From positions 1,249 through 65,248 of the forward strand of contig PLYZ01000055.1 of assembly GCA_003151935.1 (NCBI GenBank): 64,000 bases of DNA, in the 5' to 3' direction. How positions within the stretch are numbered: position 1 is the stretch's first letter; every line of letters begins with the position of its first letter. Under the pieces are notes generated by a model, which ran no database searches, had not been told where the DNA came from, and was given only the letters and a program-made list of their open reading frames with translations. Source of the stretch: Candidatus Dormiibacterota bacterium (GTDB taxonomy: Bacteria > Chloroflexota > Dormibacteria > Dormibacterales > Dormibacteraceae). Made by a program: the position numbers and the translations under genes. This document shows, one piece after another, positions 27,807-37,508 of this stretch.

Positions 27807-29733
27807 CGGTGACCCGGCGCGCGTCGCGCTTTCTCTCGATGCGGGGTTCCTCGTGGCGGCGCAGCGGGTGGTCGCTGGCCGCGACCTTGAGCGTGCGCAC
27901 GAGCTCGTCGGTGCGGCCGTCGCGCGCCAGCTCATCGAGGCGCGTGATGGTCCAGTCGAGGTCCTCCGGGCTGAAGCTGTTCGGCGAGACCACCTCCATG
28001 ATCGCCGGATGGTCGGTGGGTCGCGACCCTTCATCGGGTCCGAGCAGCTCCTCGTGCAGTCGCTCGCCCGGCCGCAACCCTGTGTAGACGATCTCGATGT
28101 CGGCGCCAGGGCGCAGGCCCCGCGCACGGACAAGCGCTTCGGCAAGGCTGACGATCATCATCGGCTCGCCCATATCGAGCATGTACAGGTGCCCTCCCGT
28201 GGCGATGGTCAGCGTCGTGATGACAAGAGACACCGCCTCTCGGATGGTCATCATGTAGCGCGTCATGTCGGGGTGGGTGATGGTCACCGGACCGCCCTGC
28301 TCGATCTGCCTCTCGAAAAGCGGGACGACGCTGCCGCGGCTGCCGACGACGTTGCCGAACCGGACGGCCCAGCAGGTCATATCGCTCTGGCGGCCGAGGA
28401 TCATCTGCTCGCACAGGCGCTTGGTGCAGCCCATGACCGAATAGCGCGCCACCGCCTTGTCCGTCGAAATGAGAACGAATCTCTTGACACCCGCCGCCTC
28501 GGCGCAGCGAATCGTGTTGTAGGTGCCGACCACGTTGGTGATCACGGCCTGCGCGGGATACATCTCCAGCATCGGCACGTGCTTGTAGGCGGCGGCGTGG
28601 AAGACGAGGTCAGGGCGCTCCTCGGCAAAGAGCCGGATCATCGGCTCGCGGTCGGTGATCGAGATGAGCGCTTCCTTGACGTCGATCGACATCGCCATGC
28701 GCAGCTCCTCGGCGATGTCGAAAAGGCCGCTCTCGTTGTTGTCGACGAGCACGAGCCTGTGCGGATGCAGACCCGCAAGGAGGCGGCTCAGCTCCGACCC
28801 GATCGATCCTGCGGCGCCCGTGACGAGGACCGTCTTGCCCGCCACCTCGTCGCGAGCCTGCTCGACCTCGAGCTCGCGATGCGTGCGGCCGACGAGATCG
28901 TCGGCCGAAAGCTGGCGGAGCCGGGCTCCGCCGTGGCGGTGCATCCAGTGATCCGCACCCGGCACGATGAAAAGCGGCAGCCCCGCCTCCAGGCAGGCAT
29001 TGAGCATCTTCTTGTCTTTTGGCTGCGTGTCCCGGTCGAGCACGAAGGCGACGCCGTCCGCCTGCGTCGATTTGAGGAGGTGCGCCAGGTTGTCCGAGTG
29101 CCCGACCACCGGCACGCCTAGCACGGTGTGGTTCAGCTGCTTCGGGTCCATCGTCACGATTGCGATCGCCTGCCACTCCGGTCCCGGGGACTGGACCAGC
29201 TCCTTGACCGCCGGGTGAGAAGCGGAGGAGGCGACGATCAACAGCCGGCTGCCCGTCGCCGGTGCCCGCGAAAGCAGGCGGGGCAACAGGCGGAAGACCC
29301 CGATCGCCATCAACGCGGCGGGCGCGGCGAGCAGCGGAACGGCAAGCCGGAAGACCCTGTATTCCTGCGGCAGCGCCCAGTTGGCCAGGGTGATGATGAT
29401 CGACGCTTCAGCGACGGCGAACGCCGTGGCGATCGCGTCGTGGATGCCGGCCACCTTCCAGATCCGGCGGTAGAGGCCAAAGCGGGCTTCCGCCGCGCCC
29501 ATCGCCAGCACGACGAAAGCGACCGACAGCACTAGCAGCAGGCCCGACTGCAAACCCGTGATGACGCGTCCGCCGTAGTTCAGCTGCTGGAAGGCCTCCA
29601 GCATGATCCAGAAGATCACGACTTCGATCGCGAAACCGGGACTGTAGCGGACGAGCGCGCGGGCCTTGCGGGCAACCAGTGAGTCGGCTGGAACCGTGGG
29701 CGCCGGCTCGGGGACGGGGGTGAGGGTGCTCAT
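27796..29733 (-). CDS. FlaA1/CapD-type membrane-anchored nucleoside-diphosphate-sugar epimerase/dehydratase
   Basis: N-terminal TMs; GKTVLVTGAAGSIGSELSRLL, VFHAAAYKHVPMLEMYPAQAVITNVVGT, VLISTDKAVARYSVMGCTKRLCEQ, GLRPGERLHEELLG. Confidence 0.93.
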   Translation of the reverse strand: MSTLTPVPEPAPTVPADSLVARKARALVRYSPGFAIEVVIFWIMLEAFQQLNYGGRVITGLQSGLLLVLSVAFVVLAMGAAEARFGLYRRIWKVAGIHDAIATAFAVAEASIIITLANWALPQEYRVFRLAVPLLAAPAALMAIGVFRLLPRLLSRAPATGSRLLIVASSASHPAVKELVQSPGPEWQAIAIVTMDPKQLNHTVLGVPVVGHSDNLAHLLKSTQADGVAFVLDRDTQPKDKKMLNACLEAGLPLFIVPGADHWMHRHGGARLRQLSADDLVGRTHRELEVEQARDEVAGKTVLVTGAAGSIGSELSRLLAGLHPHRLVLVDNNESGLFDIAEELRMAMSIDVKEALISITDREPMIRLFAEERPDLVFHAAAYKHVPMLEMYPAQAVITNVVGTYNTIRCAEAAGVKRFVLISTDKAVARYSVMGCTKRLCEQMILGRQSDMTCWAVRFGNVVGSRGSVVPLFERQIEQGGPVTITHPDMTRYMMTIREAVSLVITTLTIATGGHLYMLDMGEPMMIVSLAEALVRARGLRPGADIEIVYTGLRPGERLHEELLGPDEGSRPTDHPAIMEVVSPNSFSPEDLDWTITRLDELARDGRTDELVRTLKVAASDHPLRRHEEPRIERKRDARRVTDES

Positions 29734-29777
29734 AGGCTGGTAAGAGTGTCGCAAATAGGCCCCCCCCACGCTCGACC

Positions 29778-29841
29778 CGCCATCTGGGCGGAATTGGCCG
29801 CATCAGCCGCCCGGGATTCGACCAACCGTGCCCGCATGGCG
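29778..29841. repeat. Dispersed ~65-bp repeat, copy A
   Basis: Reverse complement CGCCATGCGGGCACGGTTGGTCGAATCC...GCGGCCAATTCCGCCCAGATGGCG. Confidence 0.75.
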
Positions 29842-30711
29842 CGCACCAAGGCCGTCACGTACTTGCATCGCAACTGCATCGGGAGTCGCGTATACGTCCG
29901 CGGCGGTGAAGCGGAGCAAGCGAAGCCCGGCGCCAACCAGGCCGTTCTGGCGGCGGTTATCGTCCACCAGCCGATCACGGTGGTTGCCGCCGTCATATTC
30001 GATTGCGAGGCGCTGACGGGGATAAAACAGGTCGGGACGGCCTAAGAAACGACCCTGGTCGTCATGAATGGAAACTTGGACCTCGGGCCGCGGAAGTCTG
30101 GCGAGCACGAGGAGCATCCGCAGCCGAGTCTCCATCGCAGATTCGGCCTCAGGCTCGGCCAGGTCAACCACACGCCGAAGCCGAGCGACGCCTTTGGCTC
30201 CCGAATGCCCGGCGACATAAGCGCGCAGCTCGGCGATGGTGACCAGCGCTGCATGAAGGAACAGGTCTGCGGCAACGACTCCTTCGGTCAGCGGATCTCT
30301 GCCTCCGAGATCAATGACCGTACGCAGTGCCGAGGAGGTCGGCAGACCACGCCGACGCACGATCTCCTCGCGAGCGAGGGCCGCGCGGCGAACAGATGCG
30401 CCAGACCGGCGCCCGCTGCCGAAAGGTTCCGGGATGGTCACTTCGATCGGATCGCAGGGCACCACGTCCAGCCCGTGAAGCCAGGCCGCGGTGCGGCCGG
30501 AAAAAGCGGCGCCGGCCGGCAATCGCCTGGCGACCGCGCTCAGCATCAGTTGCGGACTTTCCTTCAAGCCCACCCAGCGGTAGAGACCTGAGCCCAGTCG
30601 CCGATAGCCGGCTCCTCGCAATTTGCCTCGGGCGATGCCCGCGGCCCTGGCTTCCGCAGTCGTGAACGGCCCGTTCCTGAGCGCGACAGGCACCGATGGT
30701 CTTGCTGGCAC
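29803..30711 (-). CDS. AbiEi-like / DUF559 (Vsr-like endonuclease fold) domain protein
   Basis: N-terminal wHTH-like segment, then VQVSIHDDQGRFLGRPDLFYPRQRLAIEYDGGNHRDRLVDDNRRQNGLVGAGLRLLRFTAADV. Confidence 0.78.
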   Translation of the reverse strand: MPARPSVPVALRNGPFTTAEARAAGIARGKLRGAGYRRLGSGLYRWVGLKESPQLMLSAVARRLPAGAAFSGRTAAWLHGLDVVPCDPIEVTIPEPFGSGRRSGASVRRAALAREEIVRRRGLPTSSALRTVIDLGGRDPLTEGVVAADLFLHAALVTIAELRAYVAGHSGAKGVARLRRVVDLAEPEAESAMETRLRMLLVLARLPRPEVQVSIHDDQGRFLGRPDLFYPRQRLAIEYDGGNHRDRLVDDNRRQNGLVGAGLRLLRFTAADVYATPDAVAMQVRDGLGARHAGTVGRIPGG

Positions 30712-30742
30712 CGAGCCAGCATCACCAGCCCGGCCCGATAAC

Positions 30743-33262
30743 TCAACCTAAGTCGTTAACGATGACCATCTGGGCCGAATTGGCTGTATCCGGAGCGGCT
30801 TTGGAGTCGACCAATCGTGACCGAAAGGCGAAGTCCAGCCCGAGCTTGAATGCGAGGATCCCGAAGATCCACAGGCCGCGGTCGCTGGGGATGTCCCCGC
30901 TCAGGTTCGAGACGGTGAAGAACACCGCGACGATCATCATCACTCCCGCGATCGCGGGGGAACCTCTTTTGATGCCGGCCCATAACAGGGCGAGGCAGCC
31001 CCCGATCAGCGGCGCAAAGATGAGCAGGAACCCGATGAGCCCTGTCTCCGATGCAACCTCGAGCGGCACGTTGTGCGGGTATTGATAGAAATTGCCAGGG
31101 CTATCAGAGTTGGCAACGGCGCCCGCGAAAGAACCCAGGCCTGTGCCCAGGATGGGGTCTTGCGCGAGGAGCTGGAAGCCGCGATACAGCATCTTGTCGC
31201 GATCCCCGGCGTTCCCCTCGAGGCTGATCAGGCGGTCGGTGATGCAGTTGCAGTACGTGTGCGGGGCCCTGTTGAAAGTGATCGCGATTGCTCCTCCGGT
31301 CAAGACCACCAGGACCAGCGGCAGCGCGACGTATCTGCTCGCCAGCGCATTGCGAAGCGCGTTTGGCTTGTCACGGGTCTCGCGCACGTACCTTGCTGCC
31401 GCCCAGTACGCCGCCGACAGGAGCAGCGCGATGGCGAACGCGACGAGCGACTGGCGCGCGCCCGCGAAGATGATCCCTGCGACACCCAGCACACCGATCG
31501 CGGCCGAGGCCCAGATGTTCTTCACCAGCCAGGGCTGCACCGCGATCAGCGTCCCGAGCGCGATCAGGTCGCCCTGCCAGCTGTAGCGGTCCGCGCCCAG
31601 GAACTTGTCACCCAGCAGCGCGACCGTGATGAGGGCGATCGCCGCGCCGATCGCGAGCTGCGATCCCGCCGCGGGCCAAGCGTCTTCGGCCCGCTCGACG
31701 ATCATCGCCACCGCGGCGGCGATGGGCAGGATGACGAACACGAAGTACTCGTACTTCGAGGTCCCGTAGCTCACCTGGGCGCTGTCGAGATGGAGCAGGT
31801 ATTTCGTGCGGAGCCACGAGACGGTCATCCAGACCGCGACCGCGCCGATGTAGGCGAGCATCAGCCGGTTGGTGTGGTTGAAGCGGAACGAGAACGCGGC
31901 CACCACCACATAGGCAACCGTGATCCCCAGCGCCAGCGCGGGTCGCTGAGGCGAGCTCGCGAGGATCGCGACCGGCAGCGCCGCCAGCATCGCGAGCCGC
32001 GCCAGCCCCCGAGCGCTGCGGTCCACCGGACCGGCGAAGACGTGCGCGATGCGGTTTACCTCGATCACGGTGAGCCCGGCGAGAAGCCAGAGGGCAAGCA
32101 CGAAGGCGAGCACGGCCCCGGTCGTGGGGTCGGCGACGCGCCGCAGCACGAACGCCAGCACGAGCGCGAACACGAAAGAGATCGCGAGGTTGCGAGCGTT
32201 GATCGGCCGCACGTGGTGGGCGTCGATCACGCTGCGGAGGGTTACGTAGGCAGCCCACGGCAGCGCGCCGATGAGCGTCAGCCGCAGAACGGTGACCCCA
32301 GCGCTGAAGCTCGGGCCGAGATAGATGTTCACGATCGGTCCGGCGAACACCTCGAGCAGCACGACTACGACCAGCGTTCCCGCGAGGGTGATGCCGACGA
32401 CCTCGACCACCTCGGTCCGCAGCTGCCTCACCTTTCCGGCCGCGAGCAAGCGCGCCGCGGCCGGCAGGAGCAGGAAGCTGACCGGAGTCAGGCTGGAGCC
32501 GATCATGCTCACCGCCGCGACGCCGAACGCGACGATGCCCGCCACGCGGATGTCCGCCGCCTGCGCGATGAGGATGCCCGGCATCGCGAACAGGAGCAGG
32601 GAGAAGAAATCGCCCGGCATTCGCGGTACGCCGAAGCGCGTCATCTCGCGTAGGCGTTCCTTGATGCCCGTGAGGTTGAAAGGCAGCCTCACCAGGGCGA
32701 TCCCGGACGCGATCGTCCAGCCGATTCCCATCGCGTAGAGGATCCAGGCGACCGATCCGTGGAAGAGCACGATCGCGGCGAGCGGCAGCAAGCCCATGTT
32801 GACCGCCATCAGGACGTTCGCGGCCTGGATCCGGTGGAGGCCGCGCAGGTAGCCATAGGCGACGGAGTGCAGCCCGCTGCCGGCAAGCAGGACAGGCAGG
32901 GCGAGGACGAGGCTCGCATAGCTTTCCGAACCGAAGAAGACGTGGCTCCAGAAGCCGGCGGCGACGAGCAGTACGACGCTGACAGCCGCGACCCCACCCG
33001 TGAGGACCATCAGCGCGGCCGCGGCGTATCCGGGGGACTTGCCGGATTTCTCCTCCTCGGCGTAGGCGACGTAACGCGCGACTCCGAGGTCCGCGCCCAG
33101 CAAGACGAGGGGCGCCAGGAGCGATAGCGTGCGGCGCGACAGGGAGTATTCCCCGAAGCCTTGCGTTCCCGAGTAGGCGGCGATCAGCTTGAACGCAAGC
33201 AGGTAGCTTCCGATCACAACGCCCTCGGCGAGGAAGGTCGTCGCGTAGTTGAAGCGCTTCAC
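30743..33262 (-). CDS. Wzx-like oligosaccharide flippase fused to O-antigen ligase/polymerase-like domain
   Basis: N-terminal half flippase-like (FGEYSLSRRTLSLLAPLVLLGADLGVARYVAY); C-terminal half WaaL/Wzy-like (GDRDKMLYRGFQLLAQDPILGTGLGSF...QYPHNVPLEVASETGLIGFLLIFAPL). Confidence 0.85.
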   Translation of the reverse strand: MKRFNYATTFLAEGVVIGSYLLAFKLIAAYSGTQGFGEYSLSRRTLSLLAPLVLLGADLGVARYVAYAEEEKSGKSPGYAAAALMVLTGGVAAVSVVLLVAAGFWSHVFFGSESYASLVLALPVLLAGSGLHSVAYGYLRGLHRIQAANVLMAVNMGLLPLAAIVLFHGSVAWILYAMGIGWTIASGIALVRLPFNLTGIKERLREMTRFGVPRMPGDFFSLLLFAMPGILIAQAADIRVAGIVAFGVAAVSMIGSSLTPVSFLLLPAAARLLAAGKVRQLRTEVVEVVGITLAGTLVVVVLLEVFAGPIVNIYLGPSFSAGVTVLRLTLIGALPWAAYVTLRSVIDAHHVRPINARNLAISFVFALVLAFVLRRVADPTTGAVLAFVLALWLLAGLTVIEVNRIAHVFAGPVDRSARGLARLAMLAALPVAILASSPQRPALALGITVAYVVVAAFSFRFNHTNRLMLAYIGAVAVWMTVSWLRTKYLLHLDSAQVSYGTSKYEYFVFVILPIAAAVAMIVERAEDAWPAAGSQLAIGAAIALITVALLGDKFLGADRYSWQGDLIALGTLIAVQPWLVKNIWASAAIGVLGVAGIIFAGARQSLVAFAIALLLSAAYWAAARYVRETRDKPNALRNALASRYVALPLVLVVLTGGAIAITFNRAPHTYCNCITDRLISLEGNAGDRDKMLYRGFQLLAQDPILGTGLGSFAGAVANSDSPGNFYQYPHNVPLEVASETGLIGFLLIFAPLIGGCLALLWAGIKRGSPAIAGVMMIVAVFFTVSNLSGDIPSDRGLWIFGILAFKLGLDFAFRSRLVDSKAAPDTANSAQMVIVNDLG
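30764..30830. repeat. Dispersed ~65-bp repeat, copy B
   Basis: Reverse complement CGCCTTTCGGTCACGATTGGTCGACTCC...CAGCCAATTCGGCCCAGATGGTC. Confidence 0.75.
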
Positions 33263-34479
33263 GCCGGCACCGGTTCCTTCTCGAATACGTCGAGCAGGCG
33301 AGCGGCCAGGCCCGGGATGTTGTGGTGCTCCAGGAGGTACCGGCGGCCGCGTTCTCCCATCTCGATCCGCTCGCTCGGCGTCAGCGCGACGAGCCGCTCG
33401 ACGGCGTCGGCCAGGACTTCGGGATCGCCTGGTGGCACGCTGAATCCCGCCTCGGCGTCGCGGACCGGATCGTAGGTCGACTTTCCGAAGAAGACGATCG
33501 GCCTTCCGGCCGCGAGGTAGTCGGTGAGCTTGTTGAGGCTGATGCCAAATCGGTACAGAGGCAGGTCGCGCAGCCCATAGATGAATGCGTCCGCCTCGCC
33601 CATCACCTTGCCCACCTCGCGCTTGGGCACGGCGGGGCGGAACTCGACGTTGTCCAGCCGCTCGTCATGCGCGCGCTTGATCAGTGCCTCGCGCTCCTGC
33701 CCCGAGCCGATCATCACGAACTTGACGTCGTCGCGGCCGCGCTTGTGGAGCGCGGCGGCGGCGTCGAGGATGCTGTCGAGCGAGTTGGACGCTACGAAGC
33801 CGCCCAGGAACATGATCCGGAAAGGTCTTCCCTGTCCACCCTCGTAAGGCTCCAGCTCTTCGTAACGCCCGAGCTCGACACCGTGCGGCACCCACAGGAT
33901 CTTGGACGGCGAAACGCCCTGCGACTCGACGTAAGCGTCCGTGTGGCGCCACAGCATGACGATGCGTTCGGCATGGGTGAAGAGGTAGCGCTCGAGCCGT
34001 CTCATCCAGCGCGCCGGGCGGCCGTCGGGGCTCAGCCGGCCGAAATCAATGAGGGTCTCGGGCCACAGGTCGGTGACCTCGAAGAAGAATCGCGCGCCCT
34101 TGACGCGGGCAATGAAAAGACCGGTCAGGGCAGCCAGCGGGTGGACCGAGACGCCGACGACCACCTGTGGCCGTTCGCGTCGGACGACGCCCGCGGCAAA
34201 CGCGAGAACGCTGAACACGAGCATGTTCAAGACGCGGCGCCAGTCGTTGCGACGGTAACCGGGGGCGTTGATCCAGACGTAGAGCACGCCCTCGATGTTT
34301 TCCTGCCGCCAGAGCCGCCAGCCGAGCTTGCGCGCCGGGCGGAAGTGATAGTGGCTGAAGCTGCAGACGAAGATGGTCGTGGGGTGCCCCTTCTCGACGA
34401 ACCGCCGCCCGATGTCGAAGCTTCGGGTGGCCAGCCCGTCGGGAGGATCCGCGTAGTGGTTGACGATCCAGATCCGCAT
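33259..34479 (-). CDS. GT4 family glycosyltransferase
   Basis: MRIWIVNHYADPPDGLATRSFDIGRRFVEKGH...FRIMFLGGFVASNSLDSILDAAAAL...LNKLTDYLAAGRPIVFFG. Confidence 0.92.
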   Translation of the reverse strand: MRIWIVNHYADPPDGLATRSFDIGRRFVEKGHPTTIFVCSFSHYHFRPARKLGWRLWRQENIEGVLYVWINAPGYRRNDWRRVLNMLVFSVLAFAAGVVRRERPQVVVGVSVHPLAALTGLFIARVKGARFFFEVTDLWPETLIDFGRLSPDGRPARWMRRLERYLFTHAERIVMLWRHTDAYVESQGVSPSKILWVPHGVELGRYEELEPYEGGQGRPFRIMFLGGFVASNSLDSILDAAAALHKRGRDDVKFVMIGSGQEREALIKRAHDERLDNVEFRPAVPKREVGKVMGEADAFIYGLRDLPLYRFGISLNKLTDYLAAGRPIVFFGKSTYDPVRDAEAGFSVPPGDPEVLADAVERLVALTPSERIEMGERGRRYLLEHHNIPGLAARLLDVFEKEPVPA

Positions 34480-34495
34480 GTTGCGGAGTCTCGCC

Positions 34496-35683
34496 CTATT
34501 TGCGCGTCGAGAGCGACTCGGTCACCTCAACGGCACCGCGTACCAGGTCGATGAGAACCGGGCTGAGCTGACGGAGCGCGTCGACGTTGGTGTCGCGGTG
34601 CTTGAGGGCGATGACGACGGCGTCGAACCGCGTTTCGGGCATGGAACGCACCAGCTCGACGTCCTTAGGAAAGTTGGCGCTGTCCACGATCGGGTCGTAC
34701 ACGACCACCGAATGATGCTTCGCCAGGCCGCGCGCGAACGCGATAGCGGCCGAAGCGCGCGCGTCAGGGTAGTTGGGCTTGTAGGACGCTCCGACCACGA
34801 GCACGCGGCCGCGCTCGATGCCGCTCGCGGACAGCAGCTCGCGCAGGTGGCCCGCGACGCGTTCGATGATCTGCTCGTTGCCGGTGACGGCGTCCTGGAG
34901 GATGGGCATCTCGAGGCCGTTCTGTCGCGCCGCATCGAGCAGGTAGCGCGGCATCGTTGGGATGCATGTTCCGCCTGCGCCCACGCCGGGCTGATGCGCC
35001 ATGAAGGCGAACGGCTTGGTCGCGGCCGCGTCGATCACGTCGGCCGCCACTATGCCCAGGCGCCGGCACAGCTCGGCGAACTCATTGATAAAGGAGATGT
35101 TCACCAGTCGAAATGAGTTCTCGAGAAGCTTGGACGCCTCGGCCACCTCGATCGGGTCGACCGGATGGGTGGTCACCCCGGCCTGCTTGTACAGATCGAT
35201 CGTGAGTTTCATCGCCTCGACGGTCAACGCCCCGACCACGCGCGGGATCTCGCCCAGCTCGGTGCCTCGGCCCGGGTCGAAACGCTCGGGCGCGTGAGCC
35301 ACGAGGCGCCCATTGGCGCCGAAACGTGCGGCCAGCTCGCGGGTGAAGCCGATCGGCACCGTGCTGGCGACGACGACCAACCTCTCCTTCTCATCGAGCG
35401 ACTGCGCGTCCGCGACGAAGCGGTCGAACGCGGCCATGCTGTTCTCGCCGGAGGGGGAGAGGTTGGGAAGGCAGAGGATGAGCGCGTCGGCATCATTCAG
35501 GTCGCCGATCCGAGTGCTGAGGCGCGAGCCCGCTTGCGAGCCGAGAGCTTTGATCCGCGGTTCGGAAACGTCGAATCCAACGGTCTCGCGGCCGGTACGC
35601 TGCCAGAGGGCGAGCTCTTGCGATCCGATGGTGCCGAGGCCGACCACGCCGACCCTTGAGATGGGGTTCAAATGAGCATCCAT
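34496..35683 (-). CDS. UDP-glucose/GDP-mannose (or UDP-ManNAc) dehydrogenase family protein
   Basis: VGVVGLGTIGSQELALWQRTG...VVASTVPIGFTRELAARFG...SKLLENSFRLVNISFINEFAEL...GVGAGGTCIPTMPRYL. Confidence 0.9.
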   Translation of the reverse strand: MDAHLNPISRVGVVGLGTIGSQELALWQRTGRETVGFDVSEPRIKALGSQAGSRLSTRIGDLNDADALILCLPNLSPSGENSMAAFDRFVADAQSLDEKERLVVVASTVPIGFTRELAARFGANGRLVAHAPERFDPGRGTELGEIPRVVGALTVEAMKLTIDLYKQAGVTTHPVDPIEVAEASKLLENSFRLVNISFINEFAELCRRLGIVAADVIDAAATKPFAFMAHQPGVGAGGTCIPTMPRYLLDAARQNGLEMPILQDAVTGNEQIIERVAGHLRELLSASGIERGRVLVVGASYKPNYPDARASAAIAFARGLAKHHSVVVYDPIVDSANFPKDVELVRSMPETRFDAVVIALKHRDTNVDALRQLSPVLIDLVRGAVEVTESLSTRK

Positions 35684-35802
35684 ACGGTATCAGGCGATCC
35701 TGCGCGTCGGCATCCACAGAATTGCCTCCCCGAGTGCGCCCCAAGTATGATTTGGTGGACCATGAGGCGTTCAGGGCTGCACCCGGTGGATTCGGTGCGC
35801 GG

Positions 35803-36375
35803 GTGACCGGTAGAGAATGGAAAGTCGAGTCAACCACGAGCCTTTTGCGCCGGGAACCATGGATCGAGGTGCTTGAAGAGCACATCGAGCTGCCCGACGG
35901 ACGGCGCGTCGACGACTTTTACACCATCCGCCTTCGTGACTTCGTCGTGGTGGCGCCGCTCACGGACGAAGGCAGCCTCGTCACCGTAGAGCACTACCGT
36001 CACGGCTCTCGCTCCGTGACGCAAGGCCTGCCGTCCGGTTTCATCGACGACGGCGAGACTCCGGCCGACGCGGCGCGCCGCGAGCTTCGCGAAGAGGCCG
36101 GCTACGAGGCGACGGAGTGGTTGGACCTTGGCCATTATGTGGTGGACGGCAACCGCGGCTGCGGCACGGAGCATGTGTTCCTGGCTCGTGGCTGCACCCG
36201 CGTCGCCGCACCCGTACAACTCGATCTCGCCGAGACCACCGTGCACGTGGTGCCGCTCGGAAGCGCCGTCGACTCGATGTGGAAAGGAAATATGCGCGAG
36301 CTCGCATCCGCGTCTGCGCTTGCGCTGGCTGTGTTAAGAATCAATGCGGAACCGGTATCCGCTGGGAGAGCGTGA
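35803..36375 (+). CDS. NUDIX hydrolase
   Basis: Nudix box GFIDDGETPADAARRELREEAGYEA; likely GTG start (VTGREWKVES). Confidence 0.88.
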   Translation: MTGREWKVESTTSLLRREPWIEVLEEHIELPDGRRVDDFYTIRLRDFVVVAPLTDEGSLVTVEHYRHGSRSVTQGLPSGFIDDGETPADAARRELREEAGYEATEWLDLGHYVVDGNRGCGTEHVFLARGCTRVAAPVQLDLAETTVHVVPLGSAVDSMWKGNMRELASASALALAVLRINAEPVSAGRA

Positions 36376-37508
36376 ATAGATTGGAAGCCAACAAGATCCG
36401 CGAAGGCGATCGCATCAAGGACTGGCGGAACCGAAGCGTCCTCGTAACGGGCGGCGCCTCGTTCATCGGGTCGCATGTCATCGACAAGCTGGTCGAACGG
36501 GGCGCGAACAAGATCCGCGTGGTCGACGACATGTCGAGCGGAACGCTCGAAAACATCCGCGGTCACATCGACCGCGGCGTCGTCGAGGTCAAAAAGGTCG
36601 ACCTCCTGAGCGCCGGCGCGGCCGAGGAGGCAACCCGCGGCATCGACGTCGTCTTCCACCTGGCGGCGATCCACGGCGGCCGCGGCTATGTCGAGATGCA
36701 CGACGCCGAATGCGGCCGGAACCTCGTGATGGATGGGCTGCTCGTGAAGGCCTCCATCGACCAGGGCGTCGACAAGTTCGTGTTCGCCTCGTCGGGCTGC
36801 GTGTATCCCAACTACATCCAGCAGGACCTCTCGAAGGAGCTGTACCTGACCGAGGAGATGGTGGGGCCGCCCTACGACTCGGACCACCTGTACGGCTGGG
36901 CAAAGCTCATGTGCGAGCTCACGCTCCAGGCCTATCACCGCCAGTTGGGCTTCAAGTCGGTGTCCTGCCGCTTCTTCACGGTTTACGGCGAGCGCGGCGT
37001 CGAGAACCATGCCGTGATCGCGATGATCGCGCGCGCCTTCATGGACCAGAATCCGTTCGAGGTCTGGGGCGATGGCAACCAGGTCCGCAACTGGACTTAC
37101 GTCGGCGACATCGCCGAGGGCATGCTCGCGGCGGCGGAGAGCGGGGTCGTGGACGGCACGCCCATCAACCTCGGCACGATGGAGCGCACCCGCGTCATCG
37201 ATGCGGTACACGAGGTGCTTCGCTACACGGGCAAGCAGGCCGACATCAAGTTCCTGACCCACATGCCCACTGGCCCGCTGAACAGGGTCGCGAGCAACAA
37301 GCTGGCCAAGGAGCTCATCGGCTGGAGCCCGAAGGTCACGTTCGTCGAAGGGCTGCACAAGACCATCGACTGGTACTTCTCCACCAAGGACCCCGACAAG
37401 GTGCGCGCGTCCTTCGACCGCATGCTGACCGACCGCGGTGAGGACAAGGGCGAGCCGGAGCCGGTCAAGGCCGGCGCAGCTGCTTCCAAAGCTCGAGGAC
37501 AGCGCTGA
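36372..37508 (+). CDS. NAD-dependent sugar epimerase (GDP-mannose 3,5-epimerase-like SDR)
   Basis: VLVTGGASFIGSHVIDKLVERGANKIRVVDDMSSG...FASSGCVYPNYIQQDL...YGWAKLMCEL...VWGDGNQVRNWTYVGDIAEG. Confidence 0.88.
   Translation: MNRLEANKIREGDRIKDWRNRSVLVTGGASFIGSHVIDKLVERGANKIRVVDDMSSGTLENIRGHIDRGVVEVKKVDLLSAGAAEEATRGIDVVFHLAAIHGGRGYVEMHDAECGRNLVMDGLLVKASIDQGVDKFVFASSGCVYPNYIQQDLSKELYLTEEMVGPPYDSDHLYGWAKLMCELTLQAYHRQLGFKSVSCRFFTVYGERGVENHAVIAMIARAFMDQNPFEVWGDGNQVRNWTYVGDIAEGMLAAAESGVVDGTPINLGTMERTRVIDAVHEVLRYTGKQADIKFLTHMPTGPLNRVASNKLAKELIGWSPKVTFVEGLHKTIDWYFSTKDPDKVRASFDRMLTDRGEDKGEPEPVKAGAAASKARGQR

Noticed and set aside
27673-29121. 482-aa plus-strand ORF opposite the TylF/CapD genes
   Set aside because: Antisense shadow ORF in high-GC DNA; composition rich in R/H/D/V with no fold motif, while the opposite strand encodes clear enzymes
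31073-32653. 526-aa plus-strand ORF opposite the flippase/ligase fusion
   Set aside because: Low-complexity R/D/H/Q-rich antisense reading of a membrane-protein gene
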